Position numbers and translations under genes: made by a program. Below, piece by piece: positions 1 to 9,192 of a DNA stretch of 24,277 nucleotides; position 1 is the stretch's first letter; each line of letters begins with the position of its first letter. The stretch spans positions 17,231 through 41,507 of the forward strand of contig DGOD01000294.1 of NCBI GenBank assembly GCA_002389265.1, in the 5' to 3' direction. Source of the DNA: Gammaproteobacteria bacterium UBA4475. Its GTDB lineage: Bacteria; Pseudomonadota; Gammaproteobacteria; Pseudomonadales; Azotimanducaceae. The notes under the pieces were generated by a model. That model ran no database searches, had not been told where the DNA came from, and saw only the letters and a list, made by a program, of their open reading frames with translations.

Positions 1-483
1 GACCTCGAAATTCAGGCCGGCGATGGCACATTCGAGAAGCTGACTAAGAAAGAAGCACTGTCTCGTAAGCGTGACCTGGACAAGCTTGAAGTCAGCCTGG
101 GTGGTATCAAGGACATGGGTGGATTGCCCGATATCATTTTTGTGGTTGATGTTGATCATGAGCGGATTGCTATTACAGAAGCCAACAAGCTGGGTATCCC
201 CGTTGTCGGTATCGTTGATACCAACAGCAACCCTGATGGGGTGGATTATGTGATTCCCGGTAACGATGACGCGATTCGTTCCGTACGGATGTTTGTTCAA
301 GCGATCGCCGACGCGGCAATAGAGGGCGTCGAGCAGTTCCAGGGCCCCACCAAGGTTGAAGAGTTCGCCGAAGTTAGTGAGCCAGCTGTCGTTGAAGCTG
401 CCGCTGTCGAGCCAGCCGCTGAGCCAGCTGTAGCAGAGCCAGCAGCTGTTGAAGCTGCCAGCGAAGAAGTGCCAAAGGCCTAA
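1..483 (+). CDS. rpsB: 30S ribosomal protein S2, 3' part (5' end outside window)
   Basis: Only the last 160 codons are present; the reading frame is open from base 1. The protein is ribosomal protein S2 of the small subunit, which helps anchor S1. The visible part holds conserved S2 segments such as [56 protein letters not shown] and [15 protein letters not shown]. After the last core helix the protein continues for about 51 residues, against about 17 in E. coli S2. The extra tail is rich in Ala, Pro and Glu and is encoded by in-frame GAGCCAGC repeats. It is followed by tsf, as in most bacteria. The family call is certain; the function of the tail is unknown. Confidence 0.97.
   Translation, partial: DLEIQAGDGTFEKLTKKEALSRKRDLDKLEVSLGGIKDMGGLPDIIFVVDVDHERIAITEANKLGIPVVGIVDTNSNPDGVDYVIPGNDDAIRSVRMFVQAIADAAIEGVEQFQGPTKVEEFAEVSEPAVVEAAAVEPAAEPAVAEPAAVEAASEEVPKA
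379..459 (+). repeat. In-frame GAGCCAGC repeats encoding Ala/Pro/Glu tail of S2
   Basis: The octamer GAGCCAGC occurs four times, beginning at 379, 409, 421 and 436. The steps are 30, 12 and 15 bases, all multiples of three, so each copy encodes Glu-Pro-Ala. A longer shared piece, GTTGAAGCTGCC, follows the first copy (391) and the last (448). This looks like in-frame duplication and drift inside the rpsB tail. Confidence 0.75.
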
Positions 484-491
484 TTGACGAG

Positions 492-515
492 TCGATCGGC
501 GCGAGCGCCGGTCGA
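492..515 (+). terminator. GC-rich hairpin after rpsB, possible partial terminator or processing site
   Basis: TCGATCGGCG (492-501) pairs with CGCCGGTCGA (506-515) around a CGAG loop, giving ten base pairs with one G-U. It lies 8 bases after the rpsB stop. There is no clear T-run after it, so full termination is unlikely. A partial terminator or RNA processing site that lowers tsf relative to rpsB is the likelier reading, by analogy with the rpsB-tsf spacer of other bacteria. Confidence 0.5.
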
Positions 516-630
516 TGTTGGTTCAACCCTTTGCGTTTCATGCAAGTAAACGTCTTGCGAACAACTGTTTTCGGGCATTCCGAAGCGTTCGCGCAGACCA
601 GACTAAGACATTCAAGAATGAGGTGAAAAG

Positions 631-1488
631 ATGGCTGCAATCACAGCATCGATGGTCAAAGATTTAAGAGAGCGTACCGGTCTTGGTATGATGGATTGTA
701 AAAAAGCCTTGGTCGAAGCGGACGGCGACGCGGAATTGGCGATTGAAAACCTGCGCAAGTCCAGTGGTATGAAAGCGGCGAAAAAAGCCGGCCGAACGGC
801 TGCTGACGGGGCTATTGGTTCCAAAGTTGAGAACGGTCTGGGTGTTATGGTCGAAGTCAATTGCGAGACTGATTTTGCGGCCAAGGACGACAACTTTAAA
901 AATTTTGTACAGATAGTCACAGATCAAATTTTCGCCGCCAAATCCGCTGATCTCCAAGCGCTGAATGATGCCGGCATGGAAAAAGTTCGCGAAGAGCTGG
1001 TGCAGAAAATCGGTGAGAATGTATCTATTCGCCGTGCAGCCGTGCTGGAAGGTAATATTACCCATTATATTCATGGCACCGGCAAGATAGGCGTCATGGT
1101 GATTCTTGAAGGTGGAGACGAGGAACTGGGCAAGGATATCGCCATGCATATCGCCGCTGCTGATCCTCAGCCACTGTATACGCACACGAGTGAAGTGCCT
1201 GCTGACCTTATTGCTAAGGAGCGCGAGATCTATGTCGCTCAGGCTGCAGAAAGTGGTAAGCCTGCAGAAATTGTTGAGAAAATGGTTGAAGGCCGAGTGC
1301 GCAAGTTCCTGGCGGAAATCAGCTTGGTGGAGCAGCCCTTCATTAAAAATCCAGATATGAAGATCGGTGCCCTGCTGAAGCAAGCCGGTGCAACGGTTGT
1401 TCAGTTCGTACGATATCAGGTGGGTGAAGGTATCGAAGTAGAGCATGTTGATTTTGCGACGGAAGTTGCGAGTACGATGGGCCAATAG
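631..1488 (+). CDS. tsf: Translation elongation factor Ts
   Basis: EF-Ts is the guanine nucleotide exchange factor that reloads EF-Tu with GTP in the cytoplasm. The 285-residue product is close to the usual length (283 in E. coli). The N-terminal UBA-like domain carries the family signature VKDLRERTGLGMMDCKKAL at about residues 9-27, followed by the EF-Tu contact motif CETDFAAKD near residue 79. The two core subdomains follow, including VLEGNITHYIHGTGKIGVMV and ADPQPLYTHTSEVPA. The ATG at 631 is preceded by a GAGGTG ribosome-binding site. It lies 147 bases after rpsB, with a hairpin in the spacer, and before pyrH, the standard order. Confidence 0.98.
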   Translation: MAAITASMVKDLRERTGLGMMDCKKALVEADGDAELAIENLRKSSGMKAAKKAGRTAADGAIGSKVENGLGVMVEVNCETDFAAKDDNFKNFVQIVTDQIFAAKSADLQALNDAGMEKVREELVQKIGENVSIRRAAVLEGNITHYIHGTGKIGVMVILEGGDEELGKDIAMHIAAADPQPLYTHTSEVPADLIAKEREIYVAQAAESGKPAEIVEKMVEGRVRKFLAEISLVEQPFIKNPDMKIGALLKQAGATVVQFVRYQVGEGIEVEHVDFATEVASTMGQ

Positions 1489-1570
1489 ATAGCCTTTGAG
1501 GCGGAACCGTCGAGTCATCGGTGGTACTGCCTCTGCCTCGCCTAAAATTCAAGGTCAAAATGGAGCTGTA

Positions 1571-2290
1571 ATGCCAAATAAAGCGACACCGAAATACCAA
1601 CGGATACTGCTTAAACTCAGCGGCGAAGCCCTTGGTTTAGAGGGTGTTGGCATTGATCCCAAGGTGCTGGATCGAACTGCCCTGGAAATTGGTCAGTTAA
1701 TCGGGATTGGTGTCCAGGTCGGTTTAGTGGTGGGTGGCGGTAATCTGTTTCGTGGTGCCCAATTAAGTGCGGCGGGCCTGGACCGGGTCACTGGCGATCA
1801 CATGGGCATGTTGGCGACGGTGATGAACGCGCTCGCCATGCGAGATGCGCTGGAGCGCTCGAATATCAAAACGGTGGTCATGTCCGCCATCCCCATGAGC
1901 GGTATCGTGGCTCACTATGACCGGCGCCTGGCAATTCGCCACCTGGTGCAGGGCGACGTGGTGATCTTCGCTGCCGGCACAGGCAATCCTTTTTTTACCA
2001 CAGATACCGCTGCTTGCTTGCGCGGCATTGAAATTGATGCGGATATCGTGCTGAAAGCCACCAAAGTCGACGGTGTTTATAGTGCGGATCCGATGAAGGA
2101 TCCGACGGCGACGCGGTATGATAGGCTCACCTACGACGAGGTGTTAGAAAAGCAGCTAGAGGTCATGGATCTCACAGCGATCTGCCTCGCGCGGGATCAG
2201 AATATGCCGCTTCGAGTGTTTGCCATGGAGCAGAGCGGGGCGTTGCGGAACGCCATTGTGGGCGAAGGTGAAGGCACCTTAATCGAATAA
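1571..2290 (+). CDS. pyrH: UMP kinase (uridylate kinase)
   Basis: PyrH phosphorylates UMP to UDP with ATP in pyrimidine nucleotide synthesis. It belongs to the amino acid kinase fold and is usually a hexamer regulated by GTP and UTP. Visible motifs are the N-terminal [10 protein letters not shown] (phosphate binding), [10 protein letters not shown], the effector/substrate region [36 protein letters not shown] and [13 protein letters not shown]. The ATG at 1571 was chosen because GGAG lies at 1562-1565 and the resulting 239 residues match the family (241 in E. coli). The frame stays open upstream to 1496, but that segment has no resemblance to PyrH. UDP and then CTP made downstream by PyrG feed lipid synthesis, including CdsA in the same cluster. 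Confidence 0.97.
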   Translation: MPNKATPKYQRILLKLSGEALGLEGVGIDPKVLDRTALEIGQLIGIGVQVGLVVGGGNLFRGAQLSAAGLDRVTGDHMGMLATVMNALAMRDALERSNIKTVVMSAIPMSGIVAHYDRRLAIRHLVQGDVVIFAAGTGNPFFTTDTAACLRGIEIDADIVLKATKVDGVYSADPMKDPTATRYDRLTYDEVLEKQLEVMDLTAICLARDQNMPLRVFAMEQSGALRNAIVGEGEGTLIE

Positions 2291-2368
2291 AGCTGATCGA
2301 AGACCGTTACTGGCGAAGTAATAGGACTAATTTCAAGAAAGTTTAGCAGACTTAAAAGAGGAATCGAC

Positions 2369-2926
2369 GTGCTGGAAGAAGTGAAGCAAGACGCGCAGCT
2401 ACGAATGGATAAGTCCCTGGCAGCCCTGAGTAACGCGTTTACCCGTTTGCGCACTGGGCGAGCTCACCCTGGGTTGCTTGATGGCATCACTATCGATTAC
2501 TACGGGACGCCGACGCCACTGAACCAGATCGCCAATATTAGTGTCGAGGATAATCGCACTTTGGCGGTTACCCCTTGGGAAAAGCCGATGATCCCGGTAG
2601 TCGAGAAGGCCATCTTAAAGTCAGACCTGGGTCTGAATCCGGCCACCAGTGGTGACAAAATTAGGTTGCCAATGCCGCCGCTGACCGAAGAGAATCGCCG
2701 TGACCTAACTAAAGTCGCGAAGAATGAGGCAGAAAATTCCCGAATCTCCATTCGAAACATTCGTCGTGATGCCAACGCGCAGCTCAAAGAGTTGCTAAAA
2801 GATAAGGACATTACTGAGGATGAAGCTCGCCGCGGTGAAGAGTTAATTCAGAAGTTGACCGACGAGAAAATCAAGGAAGTTGACTCATCCCTGGAAGCCA
2901 AAGAAAGAGATTTAATGGCGATCTAA
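2369..2926 (+). CDS. frr: Ribosome recycling factor
   Basis: RRF, with EF-G, splits the post-termination ribosome. The product is 185 residues, the same length as E. coli RRF, with family motifs MDKSLAALSNAFTRLRTGRA, YYGTPTPLNQIANISVED, SDLGLNPATSGDKIRLPMP, PPLTEENRRDLTK and RNIRRDANAQLKELLKDKD. The long three-helix bundle is formed by the first ~30 and last ~80 residues. The start is GTG at 2369, preceded by AGAGGA (2357-2362). No ATG gives a full-length protein, because the next in-frame ATG (2405) would remove the first helix turns. In most Gammaproteobacteria the next gene is uppS, but here the next gene is cdsA. Confidence 0.97.
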   Translation: MLEEVKQDAQLRMDKSLAALSNAFTRLRTGRAHPGLLDGITIDYYGTPTPLNQIANISVEDNRTLAVTPWEKPMIPVVEKAILKSDLGLNPATSGDKIRLPMPPLTEENRRDLTKVAKNEAENSRISIRNIRRDANAQLKELLKDKDITEDEARRGEELIQKLTDEKIKEVDSSLEAKERDLMAI

Positions 2927-3038
2927 GCCAAGGCATTTGAAGTCTCTGTTGGATTTTCTCCCAAAGAGCTTCGTTCCAATTCCATCGGCTGACTGTGAGT
3001 GATTCTGTGCGGATAGTGCGAAAAAATGAGGTTCATTC
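2927..3038 (+). other. frr-cdsA spacer; expected uppS is absent
   Basis: This 112-base spacer stands where undecaprenyl diphosphate synthase (uppS) normally sits. I read all three forward frames and see no UppS signature (for example the HVAIIMDGNGRWA-like start or the RxE-rich C-terminus). The only notable content is a loose inverted pair TTGGA (2950) / TCCAA (2976) and a TGAGG at 3027-3031 that can serve as the cdsA ribosome-binding site. Confidence 0.7.
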
Positions 3039-3866
3039 ATGCTAAAGCAGCGAATAATCACCGCACTCATCCTGGCTCCAATCGTTATCGCTTGTGTGTT
3101 TTTTCTGCCTCCTGCGGGTTTCTCCGTGTTTCTCATTGGCGCCCTGACCGTTGGCGGCTGGGAATGGGCGAATCTGGCTCATTATGATGGCTGGCAGCGC
3201 TACCTCTATGCTTTGGCCATCGCGCTGTTGCTCGTTGCTGTGTCTTTTCTCATTAAGGACTCCGCGTCCTGGGCCCTGGCTATTCTCTTGATCGCTGGAC
3301 TCTGGTGGGTGCTGGCGTTGTTTCTGGTGATCGACTATCCGCGGAGTCAACGCTATTGGTCTTCGAGTTGGGTGCTGACGTTGTTGGGCCCGATCATGTT
3401 AGTGCCGGGGTATGTCGGGCTGATGCAACTCAAACTAACGAATGATGGTCATTTTTTGATCCTGCTATTGTTTTTCCTCATCTGGGGTGCAGATATCGGC
3501 GCTTACTTTACCGGTCGGCGTTGGGGCGATAAAAAACTCGCGCCGGCAGTCAGTCCTGGGAAGTCCTGGGCCGGTTTCTATGGCGGTGTGACGCTGGCGA
3601 CCCTGATCACTATTGCGATGTGTCTTTGGCTGGGTAAGCCGGTGATGTTGTCAGCTGCAGGTCTTGTGTTCCTGTTGGGCTGTATCCTGGTGGTCCTATT
3701 TTCCGTGCTGGGCGACCTTACTGAGAGCATGTTCAAACGTCAGCGGGGGATCAAAGATTCCAGCCAACTGCTGCCAGGACACGGTGGTGTGCTTGATCGA
3801 GTTGACAGCTTACTGGCAGGGGCGCCGATTTTTGCGTTATTCGTCCTGCTGTTCGATTGGCAATGA
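3039..3866 (+). CDS. cdsA: Phosphatidate cytidylyltransferase (CDP-diacylglycerol synthase)
   Basis: CdsA is an inner-membrane enzyme that joins CTP and phosphatidic acid to make CDP-diacylglycerol, the precursor of all bacterial phospholipids. The 275-residue product (285 in E. coli) is strongly hydrophobic, with about eight membrane segments. The CDP-diglyceride synthetase signature is near residues 232-256: [20 protein letters not shown] followed by VLDRVDSL. An upstream motif, [20 protein letters not shown] then SPGKSWAG, is also conserved. The ATG at 3039 follows TGAGG. The stop codon overlaps the proposed dxr start (ATGA, 3863-3866), suggesting coupled translation. Confidence 0.96.
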   Translation: MLKQRIITALILAPIVIACVFFLPPAGFSVFLIGALTVGGWEWANLAHYDGWQRYLYALAIALLLVAVSFLIKDSASWALAILLIAGLWWVLALFLVIDYPRSQRYWSSSWVLTLLGPIMLVPGYVGLMQLKLTNDGHFLILLLFFLIWGADIGAYFTGRRWGDKKLAPAVSPGKSWAGFYGGVTLATLITIAMCLWLGKPVMLSAAGLVFLLGCILVVLFSVLGDLTESMFKRQRGIKDSSQLLPGHGGVLDRVDSLLAGAPIFALFVLLFDWQ

Positions 3867-5113
3867 GTATGAGCGATGTCATGAAGGAAAACAGCGGTAG
3901 GCGCAGGCGCGTGACGATACTCGGCTCGACAGGTAGTGTCGGGTTGAACACGCTGGATGTGATCGGCCGAAATTCAGATCGCTATGAGGTGTTTGCGCTA
4001 ACAGCCAATACTAACTTTCAGTTGCTAGCGGATCAGTGTCGGCAATATCGCCCCCGTTTTGCTGTGCTTTGCGATGCAACGGCGGCGCTGCAGCTAAGCC
4101 AACTCTTGGCTGCGAGCCAAATACCCACTGAAATCCTGGTTGGGCCGGCTGGACTCGATCAAGTAGCCGCTCATGAGGACACTGATTACGTCATGGCGGC
4201 GATCGTCGGCGCTGCAGGTTTGGCGTCTGCCCTGGCGGCAGTGGAAGAGGGCAAGCGCTTGCTGCTCGCGAATAAAGAAGCCCTCGTCATGTCTGGCAGC
4301 TTGTTTATGCAGGCGGTGAAAACACACCAATCGACGCTACTGCCCATCGACAGTGAGCATAATGCCATTTTTCAAAGTATGGCGAACGGTGCAGCAAACC
4401 ATGCTACTGGCATACGCAAAATTCTGTTAACGGGGTCTGGTGGTCCCTTGCGGCAGCTGCCGCTGGCGCAAATGTCACAGGTGACCCCTGATCAGGCCTG
4501 CGCTCATCCGAATTGGAGTATGGGTCGAAAGATCTCCGTAGATTCAGCGACGATGATGAACAAGGGTCTAGAGATTATTGAGGCTAAGTGGTTGTTTGAT
4601 CTGGACGTGGATCAGATTGAGGTGGTGGTGCATCCCCAGAGCATTATCCATTCAATGGTGGACTATATCGACGGCTCGATTGTTGCCCAGCTAGGGAATC
4701 CGGACATGCGGACCCCTATAGCCCATGGCCTGGCCTGGCCAAACCGAGTCGATTCTGGCGTCTCGATGTTGGATATGACGGCTATCGGGCGACTTGACTT
4801 CGAACCACCTGACTTGCAGCGATTTCCCTGTTTGCGCCTGGCGCAGGAGGTGGCAAGAGGTGCTCAGAGCCTTGCGATCGCGATGAATGCGGCCAACGAA
4901 GTGGCGGTGCAGGCATTTTTGGATGAACTTATCACCTTTACCGACATCCCACTCATCATTGAATCGGTACTCGAACAGACAGACTCGGATGAAGCGCTTA
5001 CAATGGCGTCGATTCTGGCGATTGATCACCAGGCAAGACAACAGGCAGGCAAAGCAATGCAGCGTAAAGGAGTATCGGTGACATCATCAAGGGCGGGAGA
5101 CCCGAATGCTTGA
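3863..5113 (+). CDS. dxr: 1-deoxy-D-xylulose 5-phosphate reductoisomerase
   Basis: Dxr converts 1-deoxyxylulose 5-phosphate and NADPH to methylerythritol 4-phosphate, the committed step of the non-mevalonate isoprenoid pathway. Motifs in order: the Rossmann NADPH loop [19 protein letters not shown], the metal/substrate motif [23 protein letters not shown], the flexible-loop region [20 protein letters not shown] then [11 protein letters not shown], and [13 protein letters not shown]. The chosen start (3863) overlaps the cdsA stop as ATGA and gives 416 residues. ATGs at 3869 and 3881 are also possible, since family members begin just before the VTILGSTGS strand. Its 3' end overlaps rseP by 8 bases. 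Its usual neighbour uppS, which uses the isoprenoid product, is missing upstream. Confidence 0.97.
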   Translation: MSMSDVMKENSGRRRRVTILGSTGSVGLNTLDVIGRNSDRYEVFALTANTNFQLLADQCRQYRPRFAVLCDATAALQLSQLLAASQIPTEILVGPAGLDQVAAHEDTDYVMAAIVGAAGLASALAAVEEGKRLLLANKEALVMSGSLFMQAVKTHQSTLLPIDSEHNAIFQSMANGAANHATGIRKILLTGSGGPLRQLPLAQMSQVTPDQACAHPNWSMGRKISVDSATMMNKGLEIIEAKWLFDLDVDQIEVVVHPQSIIHSMVDYIDGSIVAQLGNPDMRTPIAHGLAWPNRVDSGVSMLDMTAIGRLDFEPPDLQRFPCLRLAQEVARGAQSLAIAMNAANEVAVQAFLDELITFTDIPLIIESVLEQTDSDEALTMASILAIDHQARQQAGKAMQRKGVSVTSSRAGDPNA

Positions 5114-6581
5114 AGTCCTACAAAGTGTCATTGCACTGATCGTTACTTTGTCGATCCTCGTGACGATTCATGAATATGGTCATTATGCTGCAGCACGGCT
5201 TTGTGGCGTTCACGTCCTGCGATTTAGCGTTGGTTTCGGCAAAGCGCTGTACACTCGCCGTGGAAGGGCGCCTGAGTCAATAGCGGTGCCTGTGGAGCAG
5301 GCGATCGCGACCCGCAGCAATGAGCCCTTAGAGGGTACCGAATTCACGATCGCCGCCATACCGCTGGGTGGTTACGTCAAGATGCTGGATGAACGCGAAG
5401 GCTTTGTGCCGGACGATCAGTTGCATCTGACCTTTAATCGTAAGCCTGTTTTACAACGCATCTTTATTGTTTCTGCCGGGCCCGCCGCGAATTTTTTGCT
5501 AGCGATTGCGGCGTACTGGGCCTTATTCACGCTGGGCGTCACTGGTATCGTGCCGTTATTGGGCGATATCGATCCGCAATCGAGTGCCGCCCGCGCTGGG
5601 CTTCATGCTAATCAAGAGATTGTGGCCGTTGACGGTGTGCCGACCAGCACCTGGTCCGAGGTTAATTTACGATTATTTAATCGAATCGGAGATTCCGGTG
5701 ACATCCAACTGACGACCCGTGACTTTCAACCTCCGCTGAACGAGACATTCGAATCCGAGTTTGCCTCGGCGGGTGCGCCAGCACTGTTAGCACCGACCAG
5801 CCATTATGTCATCACTGTGGATCAATGGCTGTCAGACGTAGAGGAGCCAAATCCCGCTCGAGCCTTGGGTCTGGTGTTGAAGTTCCCGGAAATTCCCGCG
5901 GTGATTGGCTCGGTTATCGAGAATGAGCCGGCCTTTGCCGCCGGGCTTCTCAGCGGTGACAAGATTGTTGAGGCGAATGGTCAGTCTATCGACAGCTGGC
6001 CGCAATGGGTCACTCTTATTCAGGAGAATGCTGAAAAGCCGGTCAGTTTGCTGGTCCAACGTCGCACGGAAGTCCTTTATCTGACGATCATCCCGCGCGC
6101 AGTGGTGCGAGAAGGCAAAAGTGTCGGCTACGTGGGAGCATCAAGACAGTCGATCGATTTTCCCCCTGAGATGCAGAGAGTGGTATCATATCCGCTGTAT
6201 AGCGCCTGGTTGCCGGCCGTACAGAAAACATGGTCAGTAACGGTATTTACCCTCGACTCGATCAAGAAAATGATAGTGGGGGCAATTTCACCCAAGAATC
6301 TCAGTGGGCCGATTACGATAGCCCAGATCGCAAGTGCCACGGCTCAGTCAGGACCCGAGAGTTTTGTGGGCTTTATTGCGCTTTTGAGTATTAGCCTGGG
6401 CGTACTGAATTTATTACCAATTCCGGTACTTGATGGTGGGCACTTACTATACTATCTCGTTGAGCTAGTCACGCGTCGACCAGTACCTGAAAAAATCCAG
6501 TTATGGGGTTTGCAGCTGGGCATGTTTATTATCGTCAGCATAATGCTGTTGGCTTTTTATAATGATCTAACAAGACTTTAA
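5106..6581 (+). CDS. rseP: Site-2 zinc metalloprotease RseP (sigma-E pathway)
   Basis: RseP cleaves anti-sigma factor RseA within the inner membrane after DegS and so releases sigma-E; it also clears signal-peptide remnants. The zinc motif HEYGH is at residues 22-26 in the first membrane helix, the same positions as in E. coli. Two PDZ domains follow, near residues 150-240 ([20 protein letters not shown]) and 265-345 ([20 protein letters not shown]). The second catalytic motif is [10 protein letters not shown], with Asp443. At 491 residues it is longer than E. coli RseP (450). About 20 extra residues lie between [10 protein letters not shown] and [17 protein letters not shown], and some more lie between the PDZ domains. 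It overlaps dxr by 8 bases, and its last stop base is the first base of bamA. Confidence 0.96.
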   Translation: MLEVLQSVIALIVTLSILVTIHEYGHYAAARLCGVHVLRFSVGFGKALYTRRGRAPESIAVPVEQAIATRSNEPLEGTEFTIAAIPLGGYVKMLDEREGFVPDDQLHLTFNRKPVLQRIFIVSAGPAANFLLAIAAYWALFTLGVTGIVPLLGDIDPQSSAARAGLHANQEIVAVDGVPTSTWSEVNLRLFNRIGDSGDIQLTTRDFQPPLNETFESEFASAGAPALLAPTSHYVITVDQWLSDVEEPNPARALGLVLKFPEIPAVIGSVIENEPAFAAGLLSGDKIVEANGQSIDSWPQWVTLIQENAEKPVSLLVQRRTEVLYLTIIPRAVVREGKSVGYVGASRQSIDFPPEMQRVVSYPLYSAWLPAVQKTWSVTVFTLDSIKKMIVGAISPKNLSGPITIAQIASATAQSGPESFVGFIALLSISLGVLNLLPIPVLDGGHLLYYLVELVTRRPVPEKIQLWGLQLGMFIIVSIMLLAFYNDLTRL

Positions 6582-8941
6582 TGTCTTCTCGGTTTCTGTT
6601 GAATATGGGTAACTTTCGTCTAATTACGTCAGGGCTGTTCTTCCTGACAACGGTGCTGGCAGCGTCTTCGGTATTCGCGTTTACTATTTCTGATATACGC
6701 ATCGAGGGTCTTCAGCGGATGTCGGCAGGGAGTGTGTTTGCCGAAATTCCTTATAACGTTGGTGATGAGATAGATGATACCGAGTTGAGGCAGATCGTCA
6801 AAGGCGTATTCAAGACGGGGTCCTTCAGCGATGTTCAGGTAGGACGAGATGGCGATGTTCTGGTGGTGGTTGTGGAGGAAAGACCTGCTATCGACTCCAT
6901 TGAGATTGATGGTAATAAGGCGATTAAGACTGAAGCCCTGCTTGAGGGTTTGGAAAAATCCGGATTGTCGCAAGGCGAAATTTTCAAGAAAGTCACACTA
7001 GAGCATATTCGTACTGACCTTGAGCGACAGTACGTTTCTCAGGGACGTTATGGCGCGAGCATTGAGACTGAGGTTGAGGAATTGCCGCGTAATCGCGTCA
7101 CGCTGAAAATCAATGTGACCGAAGGCGATGTCTCAGGCATTCACCATATGAATATTGTCGGCAACAAGGTCTTCGATAACAAAACGTTGTTGGAAATTTT
7201 GGAATTGAAACTGCCGACGATATTGTCGTTTTATACCAAAGATGACCAATACTCGAAAGAGAAGCTGACAGGTGATCTTGAAAAGCTCGAGTCTTATTAC
7301 CTCGATCGGGGCTACCTTAACTTTGTTATTGATTCTACCCAGGTTTCGATCTCACCCAATCGTGAAGATGTCTACATCACGATTAATGTTATCGAAGGTG
7401 AGAAGTTTATTGTTCGAGATGTTGATATCGCCGGGGAGTTACATGATGTGCCAGAATCGGCTATTCGATCGCTGCTGAGTGTCTACCCAGGGCAGGTGTT
7501 CTCTCGACAGTTAATCACGGACTCGGAAGAGCGGATCGAAGCTGCTCTCGGTAACTCGGGCTATACTTTTGCCAGTGCGACTGGCCAACCGGTGCCCACA
7601 GAGGCAGGCGATGAAGTCACAGTCAAATTTTTTATTGATGCGGGCCGACGAGCCTATGTGCGGCGAATCAACTTTCGAGGTAATACGCTAACCCAGGACA
7701 AGGTGCTGCGTCGAGAAATGCGCCAGATGGAAGGCGGTTGGGCCTCAACGGCTGCTATCGAACGCTCGAAGCTGCGTCTCGAACGGTTGGGGTTCTTTAA
7801 AGAGATCAACGTTGAAACCCCAGCGGTACCGGGTGTGGATGATCAGATCGACGTGGATTATACCGTTGAAGAGCAGCCTACGGGCTCAATCTCCGCAACC
7901 CTAGGCTACGCTGAGGCTGCCGGCCTGATTCTGGGTGCCAGTTACCAGCAGAATAACGTATTCGGTACGGGTAACAGTGTTAATCTGGGCGTAAACTACA
8001 GTGCTTTCCAGACATCGTACAACCTCTCCTACTTTGATCCTTACTATACGGTGGATGGCGTCAGTCGTGGTTACTCGGTGTTTTTTCGCAGCACTAGCTT
8101 TGATGAGCGTAATATCGCCCGATTCTCAACAGACGCCTATGGCGGTTCCGTTAACTTCGGCTATCCCATTAGCGAAGTCGCTAGAATTGGCTTCAATGTA
8201 GGCTATGAAAGTACCAACATCAAAGAGGGGATTTATCCGGCTCAGGAAATTTCTCAGTTCCTGTCCTCTGAAGGCAACAAGTTTAACCTAGTGTCCCTGT
8301 CGGCAACTTATAGTATGTCGGCCTTGAATCGTGGTCTGCTGCCAACGGCCGGCAAGTCGCAATCGCTGTCCTACGAGATGACTGTGCCCGGCAGTCAGTT
8401 AGAATTTTTCCGGGTAAATTATGAAGGGCAGATATTTTACCCGTTACCTAGTGTCTTCACTCTTCGATTGAAGACAACGCTGGGATATGGGGAGGGTTAC
8501 GGTAAGACTAACTCGTTCCCATTTTATAAGAATTTTTATGCGGGCGGTTTTGGTTCTGTTCGTGGTTACGAGGCAAACACGCTTGGGCCGCGTTCGACAC
8601 CTTCGCCGAACTCGACATTTATACGCCCGGAACCTATTGGCGGTAATATCCTTATCAGTGGCACGGCTGAAGTGTTATTTCCGCTGCCGTTCGTCAAAGA
8701 TCAACGTCAGCTGAAGTCGGCCTTGTTCGTCGATGCAGGTAACGTTTTCAATTCGAATTGCCCGCCGGTCAGTCAAATCTGTCGAGATGTCAGTGATGGT
8801 GAATTACGCTACTCTGCCGGTCTCGCTGTGACCTGGGTGACGGGCTTTGCACCCATCAGTATTAGTATCAGCACGCCGTTTAACCGCAAACCCGGGGATG
8901 AAGGTGAGTCATTCCAATTTGAGTTGGGTCGAACGTTCTAG
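6581..8941 (+). CDS. bamA: Outer membrane protein assembly factor BamA
   Basis: BamA is the Omp85-family core of the BAM complex that folds beta-barrel proteins into the outer membrane. A signal peptide spans about residues 1-33, with likely cleavage after SSVFA. Five POTRA domains follow (about 34-430), then the 16-strand barrel. The loop-6 motif appears as GSVRGYEANTLGPR (VRGY, often VRGF). The C-terminus ends FELGRTF, a classic beta-signal with terminal Phe. Length is 786 residues (810 in E. coli). Start ATG 6581 shares one base with the rseP stop; ATG 6605 would still leave a signal peptide. The neighbours rseP and skp are the usual ones and belong to the same envelope stress programme. 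Confidence 0.97.
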   Translation: MSSRFLLNMGNFRLITSGLFFLTTVLAASSVFAFTISDIRIEGLQRMSAGSVFAEIPYNVGDEIDDTELRQIVKGVFKTGSFSDVQVGRDGDVLVVVVEERPAIDSIEIDGNKAIKTEALLEGLEKSGLSQGEIFKKVTLEHIRTDLERQYVSQGRYGASIETEVEELPRNRVTLKINVTEGDVSGIHHMNIVGNKVFDNKTLLEILELKLPTILSFYTKDDQYSKEKLTGDLEKLESYYLDRGYLNFVIDSTQVSISPNREDVYITINVIEGEKFIVRDVDIAGELHDVPESAIRSLLSVYPGQVFSRQLITDSEERIEAALGNSGYTFASATGQPVPTEAGDEVTVKFFIDAGRRAYVRRINFRGNTLTQDKVLRREMRQMEGGWASTAAIERSKLRLERLGFFKEINVETPAVPGVDDQIDVDYTVEEQPTGSISATLGYAEAAGLILGASYQQNNVFGTGNSVNLGVNYSAFQTSYNLSYFDPYYTVDGVSRGYSVFFRSTSFDERNIARFSTDAYGGSVNFGYPISEVARIGFNVGYESTNIKEGIYPAQEISQFLSSEGNKFNLVSLSATYSMSALNRGLLPTAGKSQSLSYEMTVPGSQLEFFRVNYEGQIFYPLPSVFTLRLKTTLGYGEGYGKTNSFPFYKNFYAGGFGSVRGYEANTLGPRSTPSPNSTFIRPEPIGGNILISGTAEVLFPLPFVKDQRQLKSALFVDAGNVFNSNCPPVSQICRDVSDGELRYSAGLAVTWVTGFAPISISISTPFNRKPGDEGESFQFELGRTF

Positions 8942-9029
8942 AGTTCATCACGACTGGTGTGTGGTTTGGAATGAAAGGTGGGTATCGCTAGCGGTAAATG
9001 TTTAGGCTGGTAGTCTGGAGTGCTCTAAT

Positions 9030-9057
9030 CGAACTTTTCATGAAAAGACGGATCAGA
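9030..9057 (+). promoter_or_regulatory. Candidate sigma-E (RpoE) promoter upstream of skp
   Basis: CGAACTT at 9030-9036 matches the sigma-E -35 consensus GGAACTT at six of seven bases. After 16 bases comes TCAGA (9053-9057), resembling the -10 consensus TCTGA/TCAAA. In E. coli the skp region is controlled by sigma-E, and rseP lies just upstream here. Transcription would start near 9064, giving a leader of about 195 bases. This is inferred from sequence match only. Confidence 0.45.
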
Positions 9058-9192
9058 CTGATGACTATTGTTTGCGCAATCGGTCATTGAATCAATTTGG
9101 CGAATGTGTAAACATCCGCTCGGTGAGAAGCCGTTCATGACAGTAACCGAGATCAGCCGTATTACTGAGCTCGTAGCGACGATACAATAGTT

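Noticed and set aside
664..1518. 284-residue open frame on the minus strand opposite tsf
   Set aside because: It lies wholly antisense to a certain EF-Ts gene and resembles no family; an open shadow frame is expected from the codon use of tsf.
1496..1570. 25-codon upstream extension of pyrH
   Set aside because: It has no similarity to UMP kinases, and the ATG at 1571 has its own GGAG ribosome-binding site.
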